A stretch of DNA of 64,000 nucleotides from the NCBI RefSeq assembly GCF_000315625.1, contig NW_005434589.1:214865-278864 (forward strand). The letters are read 5' to 3'. The notes under the pieces were generated by a model. It did no database searches. It saw only the letters and a program-made list of their open reading frames with translations, and was not told where the DNA came from. This document shows, one piece after another, positions 1 to 12,800 of the stretch. The DNA comes from Guillardia theta CCMP2712 (taxonomy: Eukaryota > Cryptophyceae > Pyrenomonadales > Geminigeraceae). Within the stretch, counting starts at the first letter, position 1. The number at the start of each line of letters is the position of its first letter. The position numbers and the translations under genes were made by a program.

Positions 1-1029
1 CTGTGGTCACTAGTGGTGATGAGGGCTTCAATCCCCGGCTAGTCCAGTCCCGAACGCGACGGGCCCAACTGCCGGGCAAGAGGGGGGTATAATTAAATTA
101 GTTAAGTTACCACCCTTGTGGTACAATCTACCCCCACCCCCCAATATTTCCTAATTTAATAGTTTACTCTATATTTTATTTACCAACAATTATTTACCTC
201 AGTACCATTGCAATTACCCACCCCACCCCCCTGATTGTTTACTCAATTTTTTTTTTACCCGCGTGCAGGCGCCCCACGAGCCACCCCCGCAATGTCGGAT
301 CCCCACTGACTTCCGCATGCGATGCGCTGTGTATGCTGCAAGCTTGGAAGCATTCTACCTGCTTCTCGATGAGATATTCCTGTCCCTTGACTCTTTGTAG
401 CTTCTTTGGGTCTCTTTCTGTGTGCTGCAGTGCAAGTTTGCCTTGGAATCAGCTTCAGGCACTACGCAGATGATTTCTCAGCAAGGACAAGTTTTCGCGC
501 TCACATGCATCGAAACACTATCACAAGAGATCTTTTCAGATGTTTCCTGATGATATAGTTTTCTCTGTGTGATGAAAAGTATCGTTTTTGTATGTCTCGT
601 TTTGCCACATGTGAAATCTGACGCCTCTCGTACAATCCACATGCCTCGTCATTTCCTTATGCCTCATATGAAATTTTCTATGAGCGCACAGCTTGATGAG
701 CTATCAGGAGGACGAAAGCTCTGTTTGTAAAGAGTCAAGTAGCGTATCTCATGTACAATGTAACATGCTGAATGTAACATGTTGGAATGTTCTCTTTCGA
801 AGCGTCAAAATCGCAAACAGGGCACAATGATCCTGTCACAATTTCATATTGAGGAAAAGGGAACTCAATAGATTTCTATTCATGTTTGCGTGTGTCTTTA
901 GGTCAATGTTTCATCCCTGGAATCTAACCATCATTATGTCTGTTCGAGTGCTTTGTGCTTTTCGCTTACCGAACCACCGTTTCAATCTGACTTTTCATGG
1001 TTGGTTGACTGACTGTTGGCTTCTTCAGA
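1..1029. other. Spacer and 5' region upstream of the ribosomal protein S7 gene
   Basis: No gene is called here. Positions 1-90 look like the tail of a GC-rich palindromic island of the kind seen elsewhere in the window. Positions 100-260 are C-rich and A/T-rich with CCCACCCC words. Positions 300-1020 have ordinary composition and no supported reading frame. The pyrimidine-rich stretch ending in CTTCTTCAG immediately before the start codon of the next gene looks like a splice acceptor, so a 5' untranslated intron ending near 1028 is likely (inference). Confidence 0.4.
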
Positions 1030-1817
1030 ATGTTCACAGCGAGAAAGAAAATTGTCAAAGAGGGCGATGCGCAGCCTGACTCCTTCGAGGAGCAGGTTGC
1101 GCAGGCAATTTTCGACCTTCAGGTCCAGACCGACATGAAGAGCGACTTGCAGGACCTCTTCATCACCTCCGCCAAGGAGGTCGAGGTCTCTAACGGACGC
1201 AAGGCCATCATCATCCATGGTACTTTTGGATATCCTTGCTGTCTGTGGGAACTTGACGCTGCCGTTCAGTGCCCTTCCGTCTCTTGAAGAGCTTCCACAG
1301 GATCCAGCAGCGTCTCATCCGCGAGCTCGAGAAGAAGTTCTCTGGCAAGCATGTGACCGTTATTGCCCAACGCCGTATTCTTCCTCGTGAGGTGATGAGA
1401 TGAAGGATTCCTAATTGTCCTTGTCCACTGATTGCTATCCCGCAGGGCCGCAAGAACCGCACCCAGAAGCAGAAGCGCCCCTTCAGCCGCACCCTCACCT
1501 CTGTGCATGAGGTATTTCCTCACTTTCCTGGACGTGGTTTCTGATACGAGTCGCCTTTCAGTGCACCCTTGAGGATCTTGTTTACCCTACTGAGATTGTA
1601 GGAAAGCGCACCCGTGTTCGCATGGACGGATCTAAGCTTCTCAAGGTTTGTAAATGCCACTGGTTTGGTCATGTTCGCTAATGGTCTTTTTCAGGTGTAC
1701 TTGGACCCTAAGGATAAGAACAATGTCGAGCACAAACTAGAGACTTTCGAGAAGGTTTACAAGAAGCTCACTGGAAGAGATGCTGTATTCGAGTTTCCTG
1801 TGAATTCTTCAGAGTAA
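1030..1817 (+). CDS. RPS7: 40S ribosomal protein S7 (eS7)
   Basis: This is a structural protein of the small cytosolic ribosomal subunit. The spliced product follows the eukaryotic eS7 family from end to end: start [12 protein letters not shown], then [58 protein letters not shown] and an EFP tail. My exons are 1030-1219, 1270-1391, 1446-1511, 1562-1645 and 1695-1817, with GT..AG introns of about 49-54 nt. They sum to 585 nt, or 194 residues, the usual length of the family. The ATG at 1030 is chosen because the family begins at this point and a splice acceptor-like CAG sits just upstream. The four small introns are a good calibration of splicing in this genome. No break was seen. Confidence 0.97.
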
Positions 1818-1959
1818 GCATGCAATATAATTAAAGTTTTCAAGTCGGGGGAAAAAAGGACAAAAAATCGGAGCTATTGTGATATTGTTTGTTCGTTTTG
1901 GCTTGTTCTGAAATACATCATTGCTTGTCAACGTGTTATTCTTTTCTGAAACTAGAAAC

Positions 1960-2310
1960 CCGGCGTCTACAACAGCCACGTTTCCTGAAGCCTAGGCTGT
2001 GACTCCGGCGTGGCCGAGTCATCGGACTCTCGATGATGATGCCACGACGGTGAGATGACGCCCGCCGGGCAGTGGTCCGATCCGACCGGGTATACTTTGC
2101 CTAGTACTGCGGCGGCCTCTCGGACGCCGGGCCGCGGCTTGACTCTGTGACGGCGGCCCGGGCCACGGTATACTACGGCGGACCTCATACCGGGTTACTG
2201 GTACCGTACTGAGTGCGGGCCGGGCCGCGCCGCGGCCCGGCTCAACTTGACTTGAGGCTCCGAAGGCTCAGCTGTCAGTGACTGAGTCGGGACGGTCCGA
2301 TCAGTTATAT
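1960..2310. repeat. GC-rich palindromic island 1
   Basis: This stretch of about 350 bp is packed with short palindromes (CCGG, GGCC, GTAC, GGGCCC) and with GACTC/GAGTC and CTGAG words, for example GGTACCGTACTGAG near 2197. Its composition differs sharply from the AT-richer flanks. No coding frame with family resemblance was found. It is the first of about ten such islands in the window. Confidence 0.5.
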
Positions 2311-4060
2311 ATTATATGTGTGTGTGTGTATGACTGATAGTTGTATTTTATATACGAGGATTCAGATATATTTTAGATTTTAAAGTTTGTACCAAGCCTG
2401 TCTACAGCCCTCCTCAATCCTGGCCCTCAGATTCAAAAGTTGAAAATGAAGTCTTTAAGTTGAACAGAAATCATGATATTTGAAATTATAAGCAGGAAAA
2501 CAACCAACCCTGATCAACTGCACCCCACCCTGCATGAGAGAGGGGCAACCCTGAGCAGGATTCCCTGCCACTGCAGATAAAGATATCCCCTATTCAAGGT
2601 GCTCATTTTTATAATTGAAGTGAAGGTTCTGATCGTTATCCCCCATGAGTTGCATGCCAACCCCCTCCACCTCCTCCCTGTACTTGCCTGCCATACCCTT
2701 CAAACAAAGGTTTGTTTCCCGAAGTACCCTACTATCCAGTACCCTCTCTCAGTCGAGTACCCTACCCACTCATGTTCACTTCGTTCAAGGCTGGGCCCCC
2801 CACCGCTTACTACTCACTTGTTTCAATAAGTGATTCTCAATAGAAAACACTCTATGACAATACTGACAGAGTTTGAAAAGCACCCTACCCTTCTGTATAG
2901 ATGCATACCAACCCCCCAAATTGAAAACTACCCCACCCATCTAAATTCAAAATCAACACCGCATTTCAAAGGACCCACCCTGGTATCCTCGAGGAAATAA
3001 CTAGGCACAACCGGTGCTTCAACACCCCTCCACCCCTCCACCCCCTCAGGACTTCCTCTTTCATCAATATAACCCCTCCCTTCAATTACCCCTCCAGTCA
3101 CGGCACCGCAATCCAATACCCACTGTTGACGAACTCCACCGGGTCATCTCTGTACCCTACCATAGGTGCTGTGGTATTTGACCCGGTCTGATTCCACACT
3201 TCTTATCGGTGTAGACCCACCGGTTATCACCCCCACCTCTACATTTTGTACCCCTACCTCGGTAATTAGGTACCCACCCCCCTTTACTGCGCAGCCTGCC
3301 GCTCTCGCCGCGCCATGCGCTCTTTCCCGTTCAACCGCGTCTCCTCGCTGAGTTGCCTCATTTGAGCATGCATTTATCTGCATGCTTCGTTCTTAGCCTA
3401 TCCTCAAATTTCTCAGAAGTTAGCGGACTAAACGCATGCCATCTCTCCCTGCATCTGCTCGAAAACATTGGCTTATGGTTATCACAGACAGGAAATTTAG
3501 CGTTCTCTTGGATGTACGTGTAGATCAGAATGGTCTCGGTTGTTCTGTATCGTTTTGGTCTTATTTGAGATATTCTTGGTGGACATTCTGTGACATCGTC
3601 TGTTTCTGTGTGTTCATGGAATTGAACCCCGGGGTGTTACAGAAACAGTTCTTGCCCGTACCAATGCCTGTCATCTCCTTCCTGAATTTTGTGTTTGTAG
3701 ACGTGACCCCGAACATGATATGTGATGATGTGTATTTCAATGCCTTTTCATTCTGTTCTTTTGGTGTCTACAACCATTACCGTCACAGATCTTTTTGTCT
3801 TTCAGTCTTGAGTGGCAAGATCTCTTGTTGCTGCGACCTAGACCACAATTTCTGTTGTAGCTTAGGAATACTGACTAGGTTTGATCCGAGCATTCGATTG
3901 AATGCTTATTTTCCCTGATCATGCATGAAAGATAATTGAACTGGCTGTTACAGGGTACCTTCGGGCTCTATCTACAAGTCTCAGACGGTATGTGAAGTAG
4001 TTTAAGTCGTCTAGTCTCTAATCCAGCACGCAGAGTCACTGCATATAACCTTCCGGCAGC
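2311..4060. other. Long spacer before the PP2A subunit gene
   Basis: Positions 2311-2400 include a short TG dinucleotide run and AT-rich sequence. Positions 2500-3300 are C-rich on the plus strand with many CCACCCC and TACCC words. Positions 3400-4050 are T-rich and end in the 5' region of the PP2A gene. The 160-codon open frame at 3436-3918 has an odd hydrophobic composition rich in Phe, Cys and Ser with no recognisable motif. It is more likely intronic or untranslated DNA than a gene. Confidence 0.4.
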
Positions 4061-6428
4061 ATGGCGGGAGGGGTGGATGCTTTTGCGCTGCTGGTTGAGG
4101 AACTCAAGAGCGAAGATGTCATTGATCAAGTCAACGCTGCGAAAAGAGTCAACACTATTGCTCTGGCCATGGGACCGGATCGTGCAAGAAGCCAGTTGTT
4201 ACCATTCCTCAGGCAGTGTGTTGATGATTACACCGACGAGATTCTGCTTGCTATTGCGGAATCTGCTGGAACTTTGGTGGCTGCTCTCGGAGGAAACGAG
4301 TATGCCCACACGCTGATACCTTTGCTGGAATCACTTGCAGAGAAGGAAGAGACGATTGTTCGTCAAAAGGCGGTTGAGTCTCTGGTGTTGATTGGCAAAT
4401 CTATGCCAGCACAGAATATTCAGAACGAATTCAAGGAATTGATGAAGCGCCTGTCATCTGGTGACTTCTTTCCCTCGAGAATTTCTTCCACTGGCTTGTT
4501 TGCAACTTTGTATCCTTCGACTCCTGCAGCTATGCGACCTGCCCTCAGGAAGCAGTATGAAGCATTGGCCAAGGATGAGATGCCAATGGTTCGAAGCGCA
4601 GCATTCCAGCACATGCCGAAATTTGTTGCTGTCCTTGAGAAAGATGTCATTATTTCAGAATAGCTCCCTTGTTCAACGAACTGTCAAATGACATGCAAGA
4701 ATCTGTCCGAGAAATTGCTATGGAAAACATGGTTGAAATAGTGAAATTTCTTTCTCCAGAAGAGGCTTCCCGGCTCTTTGGACAATTCTTCGACAATGTC
4801 CAAAATGAGAAGTGTAGCCTCATGAGGGTAAACAAAGCGAAACACTTTGTACAGCTTGTGTCAGCTATGCATCCAAACAGGCCTATCCGTGATCAAGTTC
4901 CTGCTTTCATTCATCTTCTTGCATCAGATCCAGAGTTTGAAGTAAGGAACGCAGCAGCAAGCAACATTGGAACATTTTGTGAAAAATTGGACAGTGCAAC
5001 TGTTCTGAACCAAATTTTGCCCGTTTTGAAAGACTTGTCACAGCCCGATGATCAGCCTGTTGTACAAGGCTCTACTTCACCTACTCAGCAGGTTTGCATG
5101 ACGCAGTATTCTAGCTGCTTGCTCGCATTGAACAGTGTTTTTCAGGTTCGGGAGCACATTGCAGAGAACGCCTGCTCGATTTCGTCTGTGATTGGACGGG
5201 ATCCAACAATATCGACTTTGTTGCCTTTGTTGAAATTGTTTCTGGGAGACGAACAAATTGAGATCAAAAGAAAGGTATGCAGGACTTGCTGTGAATCATT
5301 TTGATGTCTCTGATATGCATCTTCATTCAGGTGCTCCGCACTGTCGCACCACTTGTTGAAACGCTAGGAGCTGATGCTTGTGACCAACACTTTATTCCTG
5401 AAGTTCTTAAGATGGCTCAGGACGTTCAGTGGCGCGTTCGCCTTGCAGGTGCAGTAATGTAATGCAGCTGATTCAGAGCTAATCATGAGACATCCAGTCG
5501 TTGAAACATTACCTGTCTACGCAAAGCATCTTGGCATGGAACTATTCAACACACGGTTCAAGGATATTCAGGTGAACTTGTACCGGCAGTTGATCTTCAG
5601 TATCTGAGTTCAGAGACAGACACGCGCACTGTCCGACTCATTTGCATACGTTCGCGAGAGGGCTATCAAGAATTTAGGTGTTATCAATCTATGACTCAGA
5701 TGGCCTTATGTTGACCTTCGGTGTAGAGGACCTTTGCTCATGTTTCGGAGACTCCTGGATACAGGAGGAGGTATAAGTTTTTATATTTTATAATGATTGG
5801 ATTTTGAGCATGATTCTATCAAAAGATGCTTCCTTCAATCGAAGAAGCCTCAAAGGGATCAGGACCAGCTTCGTATATTGGAAGGATCACGGTATGCCTC
5901 AAATTATTCTTGCGGTCCTCGAACTAATCTGCAAGCAGTCCCTGCACGCCGTTGGTCAGCTAGCTGGGGTGATTCCAAGCTCTACACTTACAGATAGACT
6001 TATTCAGCAGGTATCAAGCACGGGGAAGCGGATGACGGTTGCTGAACTTTCTTTAGATCGCGATCCCGCTCGCCAGAGATAAGGTCACCAATGTAAGAAT
6101 TGCTGCGGCTGATGCACTCAAGAAAGTAAGTAATATCGCTCGCGGTGATTTCTGAGGGTTGGAATGATTTTATTCTTTTGCTGTCCTGGTGATTTCTTAT
6201 ATTCATCACTAATTTCATTTTTTTTCTATGTTTCGCTTTGTGACTTGATGTTCAGTGTGCGGAGAAGTTGACCGGGGAAAATCCAGCTTTCGTTCGAGAC
6301 AGCATTCGACCGGTGCGGATTCGTATTTCTTTAAAGAAGCACAACTAAATGTTTGACAGGTGCTGGTTGATCTTTCGCAGGATTCCGACGTCGATGTTAA
6401 ATATTTGGCGCAATCAGCCTTGGCGTGA
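4061..6428 (+). CDS. PP2A 65-kDa regulatory subunit A (HEAT-repeat scaffold), with a one-base frameshift
   Basis: Subunit A is the HEAT-repeat scaffold that holds the catalytic and regulatory subunits of protein phosphatase 2A. The product aligns along the family's whole length: LLVEELKSEDVIDQVNAAKR at the start, then VRSAAFQHMP, VPAFIHLLASDPEFEVRNAA, LPVLKDLSQ, WRVRLA, YVRERAIKNL, DKVTNVRIAAADALKK, and DVDVKYLAQSALA before the stop. My exons are 4061-5061, 5146-5274, 5331-5448, 5498-5571, 5620-5677, 5727-5770, 5826-5891, 5939-6010, 6057-6125, 6256-6312 and 6360-6428. Near 4660 the frame breaks: the codons for VIISE run into TAG, while the conserved continuation APLFNELSND is one base out of frame, as if one base had been lost. 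No intron repairs it. Apart from this the gene looks intact, at about 585 residues like its relatives. Confidence 0.9.
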
Positions 6429-6891
6429 GCTGATCTTCTCGACCATTTTTTTCAAAACTGGGATAATGAAAGTTTCTTTCTAATGAAAGAAAGTCTAGTT
6501 TCATCTGCTACTCTTTTATCTTGTCACTTTCTCCTATCGCACTCCCAGTCACTCGGTCGGAACTTCAACCGAACTCACTCAGTGAGCGGCCCGGCACTGG
6601 CACCGGGTAGCGGGCCCGGGCCCAAGGACTCAGCCGTGGTGATGCCTCATTTCGTTACAGAACCGTTACCTGTTTGTCAAAGTTTCATGGCTGTTCGACA
6701 AAGAGCGGTGAAGTCATAGCGAGATGGCGAGCAAGGCTGTGAGGAAGAAGGGAGGAGACGAGAACACAAGGGGGAGAGATGAAGAGAGCGAGGAGCAGGA
6801 GAGAAGGAGACGGCGAGAGATGGAGCTACGACAAGACGTCGAGTGATACTTCTGCCTGTTCCGAACTCTATCTGGATAATCTGAGCATGCC
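6429..6891. other. Spacer with GC-rich island 2
   Basis: Positions 6540-6640 form a short GC-rich island containing ACTCACTCAGTGAGCGGCCC and GGGCCCGGGCCC-type palindromes. Positions 6720-6850 are purine-rich and lead into the 5' region of the next gene. No supported coding sequence was seen. Confidence 0.4.
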
Positions 6892-9800
6892 ATGATGGAC
6901 AGACAGACGGGGAGAATGAAGCGATCTCACCCCTGCATCCCCTTGCTTCTTGGACTCATCTATCTTTCCCCTCTAGTAACAACACAGGAACTCTCCTCAA
7001 CTCCCTCCACTTTCTTTGCCACCATCCACTCAAGTTCCAGCTCCACGGCGGTCAACGAAATGACGAGTACACCAGCACCAAGTGTTGAATCGACCATGCA
7101 TTCCAGCTCTAGCTCTACTCCCATCAGCGTCCTCGGGTCAACCCCGTCTCCTCTGCATACAAGCACCTCGATGATGGGTTCCAGCTCCAGCTCCACTCCG
7201 CTGTTGGAGTTCACAACCACAGCAGAGATCCAGTCAAGCTCTTCAAGCGCTACAGTCCCTCTGACAACTCCTGTCGTCTTTCCCTCAGTGCCGTGCAACG
7301 TCACCTTCGAAAGCATCTGCGCATGCAAGTGGCTCTATGTGCGAGTGGGGTCTCAGTGCGTGCAGGGAGATGGGCTGTATGTGAGAGTGTCTGACAGCTT
7401 CATTGACGACCCACTCGACCAGAGGATGAGCTGGGTGCTCAAGACCGGGAACTTCAAGATATCACACGACCGCTTCTTCTGGAAAATCAGAAATGGCGAC
7501 CAAGGAAGGTGCCTGGTCTCGTTCGACAAGTCCGAAAATCCTCCGAGCATCAATGATGAATCGTGGTATTGCTCTAATGACTGCAACCCGACAAGCGAGG
7601 CTGTGTTTCAGGGAGCCAGCCCGTTGAAAGGCGTCAAGATTGAATGCCTCGCTACACCCCAGGAATACAACTTCACCACAGGAGTGCAAGACATCTGGTC
7701 AGTCGGCTTCAACTTCTACGGAGAGCTCGCGAGGCTTGAAGGGAAGGGAGGGGTTGATGGAGTAGAGACTCTCGGCGTCATACAGGTACAGCCCTCCAAC
7801 TCTCGAGCGCTTGAAAGTGTGACTGACGTGCGTTTCCAGGCTCTCAATCAAGAAAAGGTCGAGCAGCTTTCTCTGGGTTGCAACCATGGCGCCGCAAGAA
7901 CGTCGTCCGGGAAGCTTTGGACGTGGGGTTCCAATGCTCAGGGGCAGCTGGGCTATTCTTCAGCTGCGGGGTTTGCGGTAGCAAATGCCATACCTCAGGT
8001 TGTGAGTCAGGCAGAGAGAGTGTCGGAGGTAAGAGCAGGAGGCTCTTTCACCCTTTTCTTCATGGGAGATAAGGGCTCCCGGGGGTTGTTCGGCATGGGG
8101 TCGAACAGATATGGCCAGCTCGCAAGGGAGGAAGGGTTCGCAACCGACTCAATCTTAGAGACCCCGCAGCAGGTTCCGGTCGATGCTAGCAACGTCACCG
8201 CCATTGCTGCGGGCAGGCATCACGTCCTGCTTCTCAACAGCTCTGGCCTGTTCTCGTGGGGACACAACGAGTACGGGCAGCTGGGTCGATCGGAGGGGAT
8301 CGGCACGACAGAAGCAGGAGACTACCGCATCGTCAAGGTCAGTGCCTCTCAGTTCGAGGGGAAGCGAATCGCCTCAATCGCGGCTGGGAGGTATCACTCT
8401 CTCGCTCTCACCGAGGACGGCGACGTCTACTGCTTCGGGTCAAACTTTCGCGGCCAGTGCGGGCCCGCAAGTCCGGATGGCAGCAGCCAGCCGATCTTGA
8501 ATGACGCCAACCCGACCCCGAAGAAAATCCCCAGGAGTCTCCTCGGTAACGAGGCAGCTAGCTGGGTTGCAGCTGGGCAGTACGCCACCTTCGTAGTGAT
8601 GCAGAGTGGAAAGCTCTGGGGATTCGGGCGAAATTTCCATGGGCTGTTGACAGGGGCGGCGGGGCAGGTGGGGACAGGGGTACCAGTGTCAGTACCGTTC
8701 CTGCTGTCCGACCAGCTCGAGACGAGTCTGGGAGGCTCTGGGAAGGTGCTGAAGCTTGTGAGCGGCAAAGATCATGCGATCCTCATGGTCGAGCGAGACA
8801 ACCAGACCGACCCCGAGCTGCTCGTGGTCGGGTCGAACGGCTACGGGCAGCTGGACGGTGTGGTGGGGAAGGGAGATGACAGCCTCGTCTTCAGGAAGCT
8901 GGGAGGGGTTCTGACAACCTGCGCAGGGCAGGGGCCCCTGTCAAGGAATGGCACGTGCAAGAGCGGGAGGATGAAGATCATGGACGTGGGCGTGGGATGT
9001 GACCAGACCATGATAGTCACTGAAAGGCCCGAATGTCCTCCCGGGACTTACTCACCTACCAACAAGCAGCCCTGCTTCCTCTGCCCTCCCGGCAAGTACC
9101 AGGATGGACTTCTGTCCTCCACATCCTCCTGCACCCTCTGCTCTCAGGGCAAGTTCTCGCCAGAAGGGTCGACGACGTGCACAGTGTGTCCAGCAGGGAC
9201 GAACACATCAGGCGAGGGCTCAGCTGAGGACGGATGCCTTCAGCTCTGTCCCGCGGGAACCTACGGGGTCCAACAGGCGATCGGACGAATCGGACTTGCT
9301 CCCTGCCGAGCATGCGACGTCAGCCACTACAACGAGCAAGTCGGAGCGACGGCTTGCAAGCTCTGCCCTGCTCTCACCGACTGCCTCGTGCAGGGAGCGA
9401 CAAGCGTGTCGTCGTGCCGACCCTTTTGCAACGAAGGATCCTTCAGTCCCGATGGGTTGACCCCAGCTGGAGGAGCTTGTCAACCTTGCTCAGCTGGGTC
9501 CTTCCAGCCGGCGAAGCGCCAGACCACCTGCCTTCTCTGCTCGCCAGGTTTCAAGTCTCAGGGGGTGGGTGCGACTGTCTGCTCCAGCTGCGCAGCAGGA
9601 AGTTACCAGAACGGAGCTGGAAAAACATATTGTGAGAGTTGTGCCCTTGGCTTGTACCAGGAGCTCCTGAACTCGACGGCTTGCCAGCGCTGCCCGCTGG
9701 GGAGCAGCACGACAGCCATCGGGGCGTCGAGAGCGGAGCAATGCGTCCTGAGCTCGTCTCAGTGGTGGAGCTTCGGGGTAAACAAGTTTAACAACACTGA

Positions 9801-12800
9801 CCCGGGTGTATACACGAAGGAGGTACAGGAGATCGTCTTTCCTCCTGCCCTGGTCGCCAACGATGTTTCAAACCTGGGGAGCAAGTTCGGGAACAGGAGG
9901 GTAACAGAAGTGGCAGCTGGTAGCTCGCATACTCTCTTCCTCACCGACGACGATCGACTCTACGGCATTGGCGACAACTTCTACGGTCAGCTCGGGTCGA
10001 GCAGCGGGATGCAGCCCAGCTGCTACGAGCCTGGCCCGCTGCTGCCAGCGTGCGATCCCATGATAGCGAGGAAGCAAGAGATCGTGGAGCTGGAGAGATC
10101 GCTGTTCGGGCCCGACCCGATCAGCAAGATCTTTGCGGGCAGGTGAGGAGGAGGAGGAGGAGGAGGAGAGAGGGGAGGGAGAGGCGAAGTGGGAGGGGCA
10201 AGGGAGGAGGAAGTGAGAGTAGTAGCTGGGGGCAGGGAGGGGGTAGGGTAGGCGGTTTGTGACCCCTCTGACCTCCTGCCTGTTAGGAGCGTGTCAGCTG
10301 TTCTCAGCTCTACGGGTCTTCTTTTCACTTTCGGTTACAACCGTTATGGACAGCTCGGGCATCAGGGTAACGTGGGGACGGATAGGCCCAACCATCTCCC
10401 ACGAGCCCTCCAGCTGCCAGCCGGGGGGGTTGATGACGTAGCGATCGGGGAGAACCACATGCTAGTCAGGACCAACACCTCTAGAGTCTTCTCCTTCGGC
10501 CTGAACCGCTTCGGTCAGCTGGGCTTCTGCTCAAGTGCTGGAAGCTGGGGACCCAACGGGGCTCCTGTGGAGCTATTGCTGAACTTCAAGGTAAGCGGCA
10601 TGGCGGCGGGAAGGAAGCACTCGCTGCTGCTGGCAGAGGACGGAGGCGTCTGGAGCTTCGGAAGCAACGATCGCGGTCAGCTGGGGATCTTGGAACAGCA
10701 GCTCGTGTACGGAGGATTCGTCTGCTTGCCCGCTCACGTCCCTGACGTCCCAGCTGGGAGGCAGGTGGCCGCAGGACGATCTCACAGCGTGCTAGTGAGC
10801 AAGGAGGGTCAAGTGTGGGGCTTCGGGAACAACGAGTACGGGCAGCTGACCGGCTCGCCGTCCTCTCCCGTGCTGAGCGCCGTGAGGATGTTCGAGCAGG
10901 AGACGGCCAACCTCTCCATCGTGTCGGTGGGGTCGCGAGAGATGCTCAGTTTCTCGGTGCTGTCGAGCCCCAGCACCGACGAGAGCCAAGTGGTGCTGCA
11001 AGGGAGAAACAACGCGGGCCAGTTGGACCTGCTCCCCTCCTCCTCTGCCGCCAAGAACGTCCTAAGCATCTGCCCCTTCCTCCCCTGGCAATCCTGCGAT
11101 GAGTTTGCTTTCGCTACCTTGCAGTCGGGAGGCGAGAACGTCTTCCTCGAGGTATTTGAGAGCTCTTCGAGCCCCCTGCTGTCCTTACGTCCTCTTCAAT
11201 CGTCGATCCACCGCTTCTCCTCCTCTCTACATCTCTTGCACTCTCTGATCTCATCACTTCATCCTCCTCTCTCACACCAATCGCGTTGCTCCCATCGCTC
11301 CCTTGCATTGACGTCTTCTCGACGTAGGTCATCTCCAAACGATGTCGCCCTGGCACTAAGACCGCCGTTACCCCCAACGTCACGGGCCACGTGCTCCTTT
11401 GTGACGCGTGCGAGGCGGGTAAGTCCCATCCTCCTCCTCTCACGACCTCAGCTCTCCCGCCAGGCAAGTTTTCTACCCAGCTAGGAGTGACCGCTTGCTC
11501 CATCTGCCCCGAGGGCACCTACTCAGCAACGGGAGCAACCTCGTGCGAAGCTTGTCAGGTCCTCCAGTATGCAGGAACCGGCGCCTCTGCCTGCCTCGAG
11601 TGCCCGATCAATCCCTCCTCCTCCAGCGATCCGGCCCTCTCCTCCCCCAGCCAGGTTGCTCTCCTCGTCATCCTCATCCTTTGACTTTCCTCGCAGCTCG
11701 CTCGCTGCTGCCGTCCAGGTCGCTACCTCAAGGACGGTGGCCTCTCCTGCGCCCCCTGCCCCAACGGCAACATCTCCACCTCAATCGGGTCCACCGCCTG
11801 CTCCTACTGTGAGCTGGGAAAGTACGCTAATGGCCCCGACAATACCGCCTGCCTCGACTGCCCCCCGGACACCTGGACCCTTCCTGGAGGAGCTGGGGGC
11901 GTTCAGGACTGCAAGGCATACTGCCAGCCAGGGACAGCAAGTCTGAACCAACAGGGTATAGAGCCTTGCATCGACTGCCCCCAGGGAAAATTCACCAACT
12001 CTACGAGGCAGACCACGTGCCTTACCTGCCCTTCTGGCTTCTACACCCCCGGCAACGCCTCCACCTTCTGCTCCAGCGCCTGCCCAGCTGGTTACTACAG
12101 CAGCACTGGTCTACATCCTTGCACGCCTTGCCCGGCCGGATCCTTCACCTTCCAGCCGGCAAGCAGGAGCTGTCAACCCTGCCCTCCCGGCAACTTCTCC
12201 AGCTTGCAGGCGTCGAGCACGTGCCGTGCTTGTGCCCTCGGCTACTTCCAGAGCCTCTCGGACAGCACAAGCTGCTCCCCGTGCTCTCCAGGCACCTTCG
12301 GGAACCAGCTCGGGCAGTCAGCCTGCCTCGCTTGTCCCGGGGGGAAGTACCAGGACGAGCATGCGGCCAAGAGCTGTAAGACATGCGATCCGGGCCAGGC
12401 CCCCTCCTCCCCGACTGAGAGCACCAGCTGCTTCTCCTGCCCTGCTGGCTCTGAGTCTCCGGTCGGAGTCAATTGCTCCACCTGTCCTCCAGGATCGTAT
12501 GCGCTCTCTTCGTCGTCGAGCTGTCAGCTGTGCGTCAGAGGACAGTACAACCCGTACTTCGGCTCCTCCTCCTGCACTTCCTGCTTGTCGGGGACAACCG
12601 TGTCCGAAGGGTCTGTATCGCCCGAGCAGTGCGTCGGGTTCATCTCGAAGAAGCTCTTGGTCGACGACCCCAGAGCCGGTCAAGTTTCCTCTCTCCTCAT
12701 CTCGTTCTCCCTTCACTTCCATTTGCAACGCGGGTCGGAGATCCGCGTCGGCCTCCCCAACTTCATCTATGCCGGACAGAACGTCCAGCTGACAGCCAGC

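Noticed and set aside
3436-3918. 160-codon open frame on the plus strand upstream of the PP2A gene
   Set aside because: Rich in Phe, Cys and Ser from T-rich DNA, with no motif or homology I recognise. Better explained as 5' untranslated or intronic sequence.
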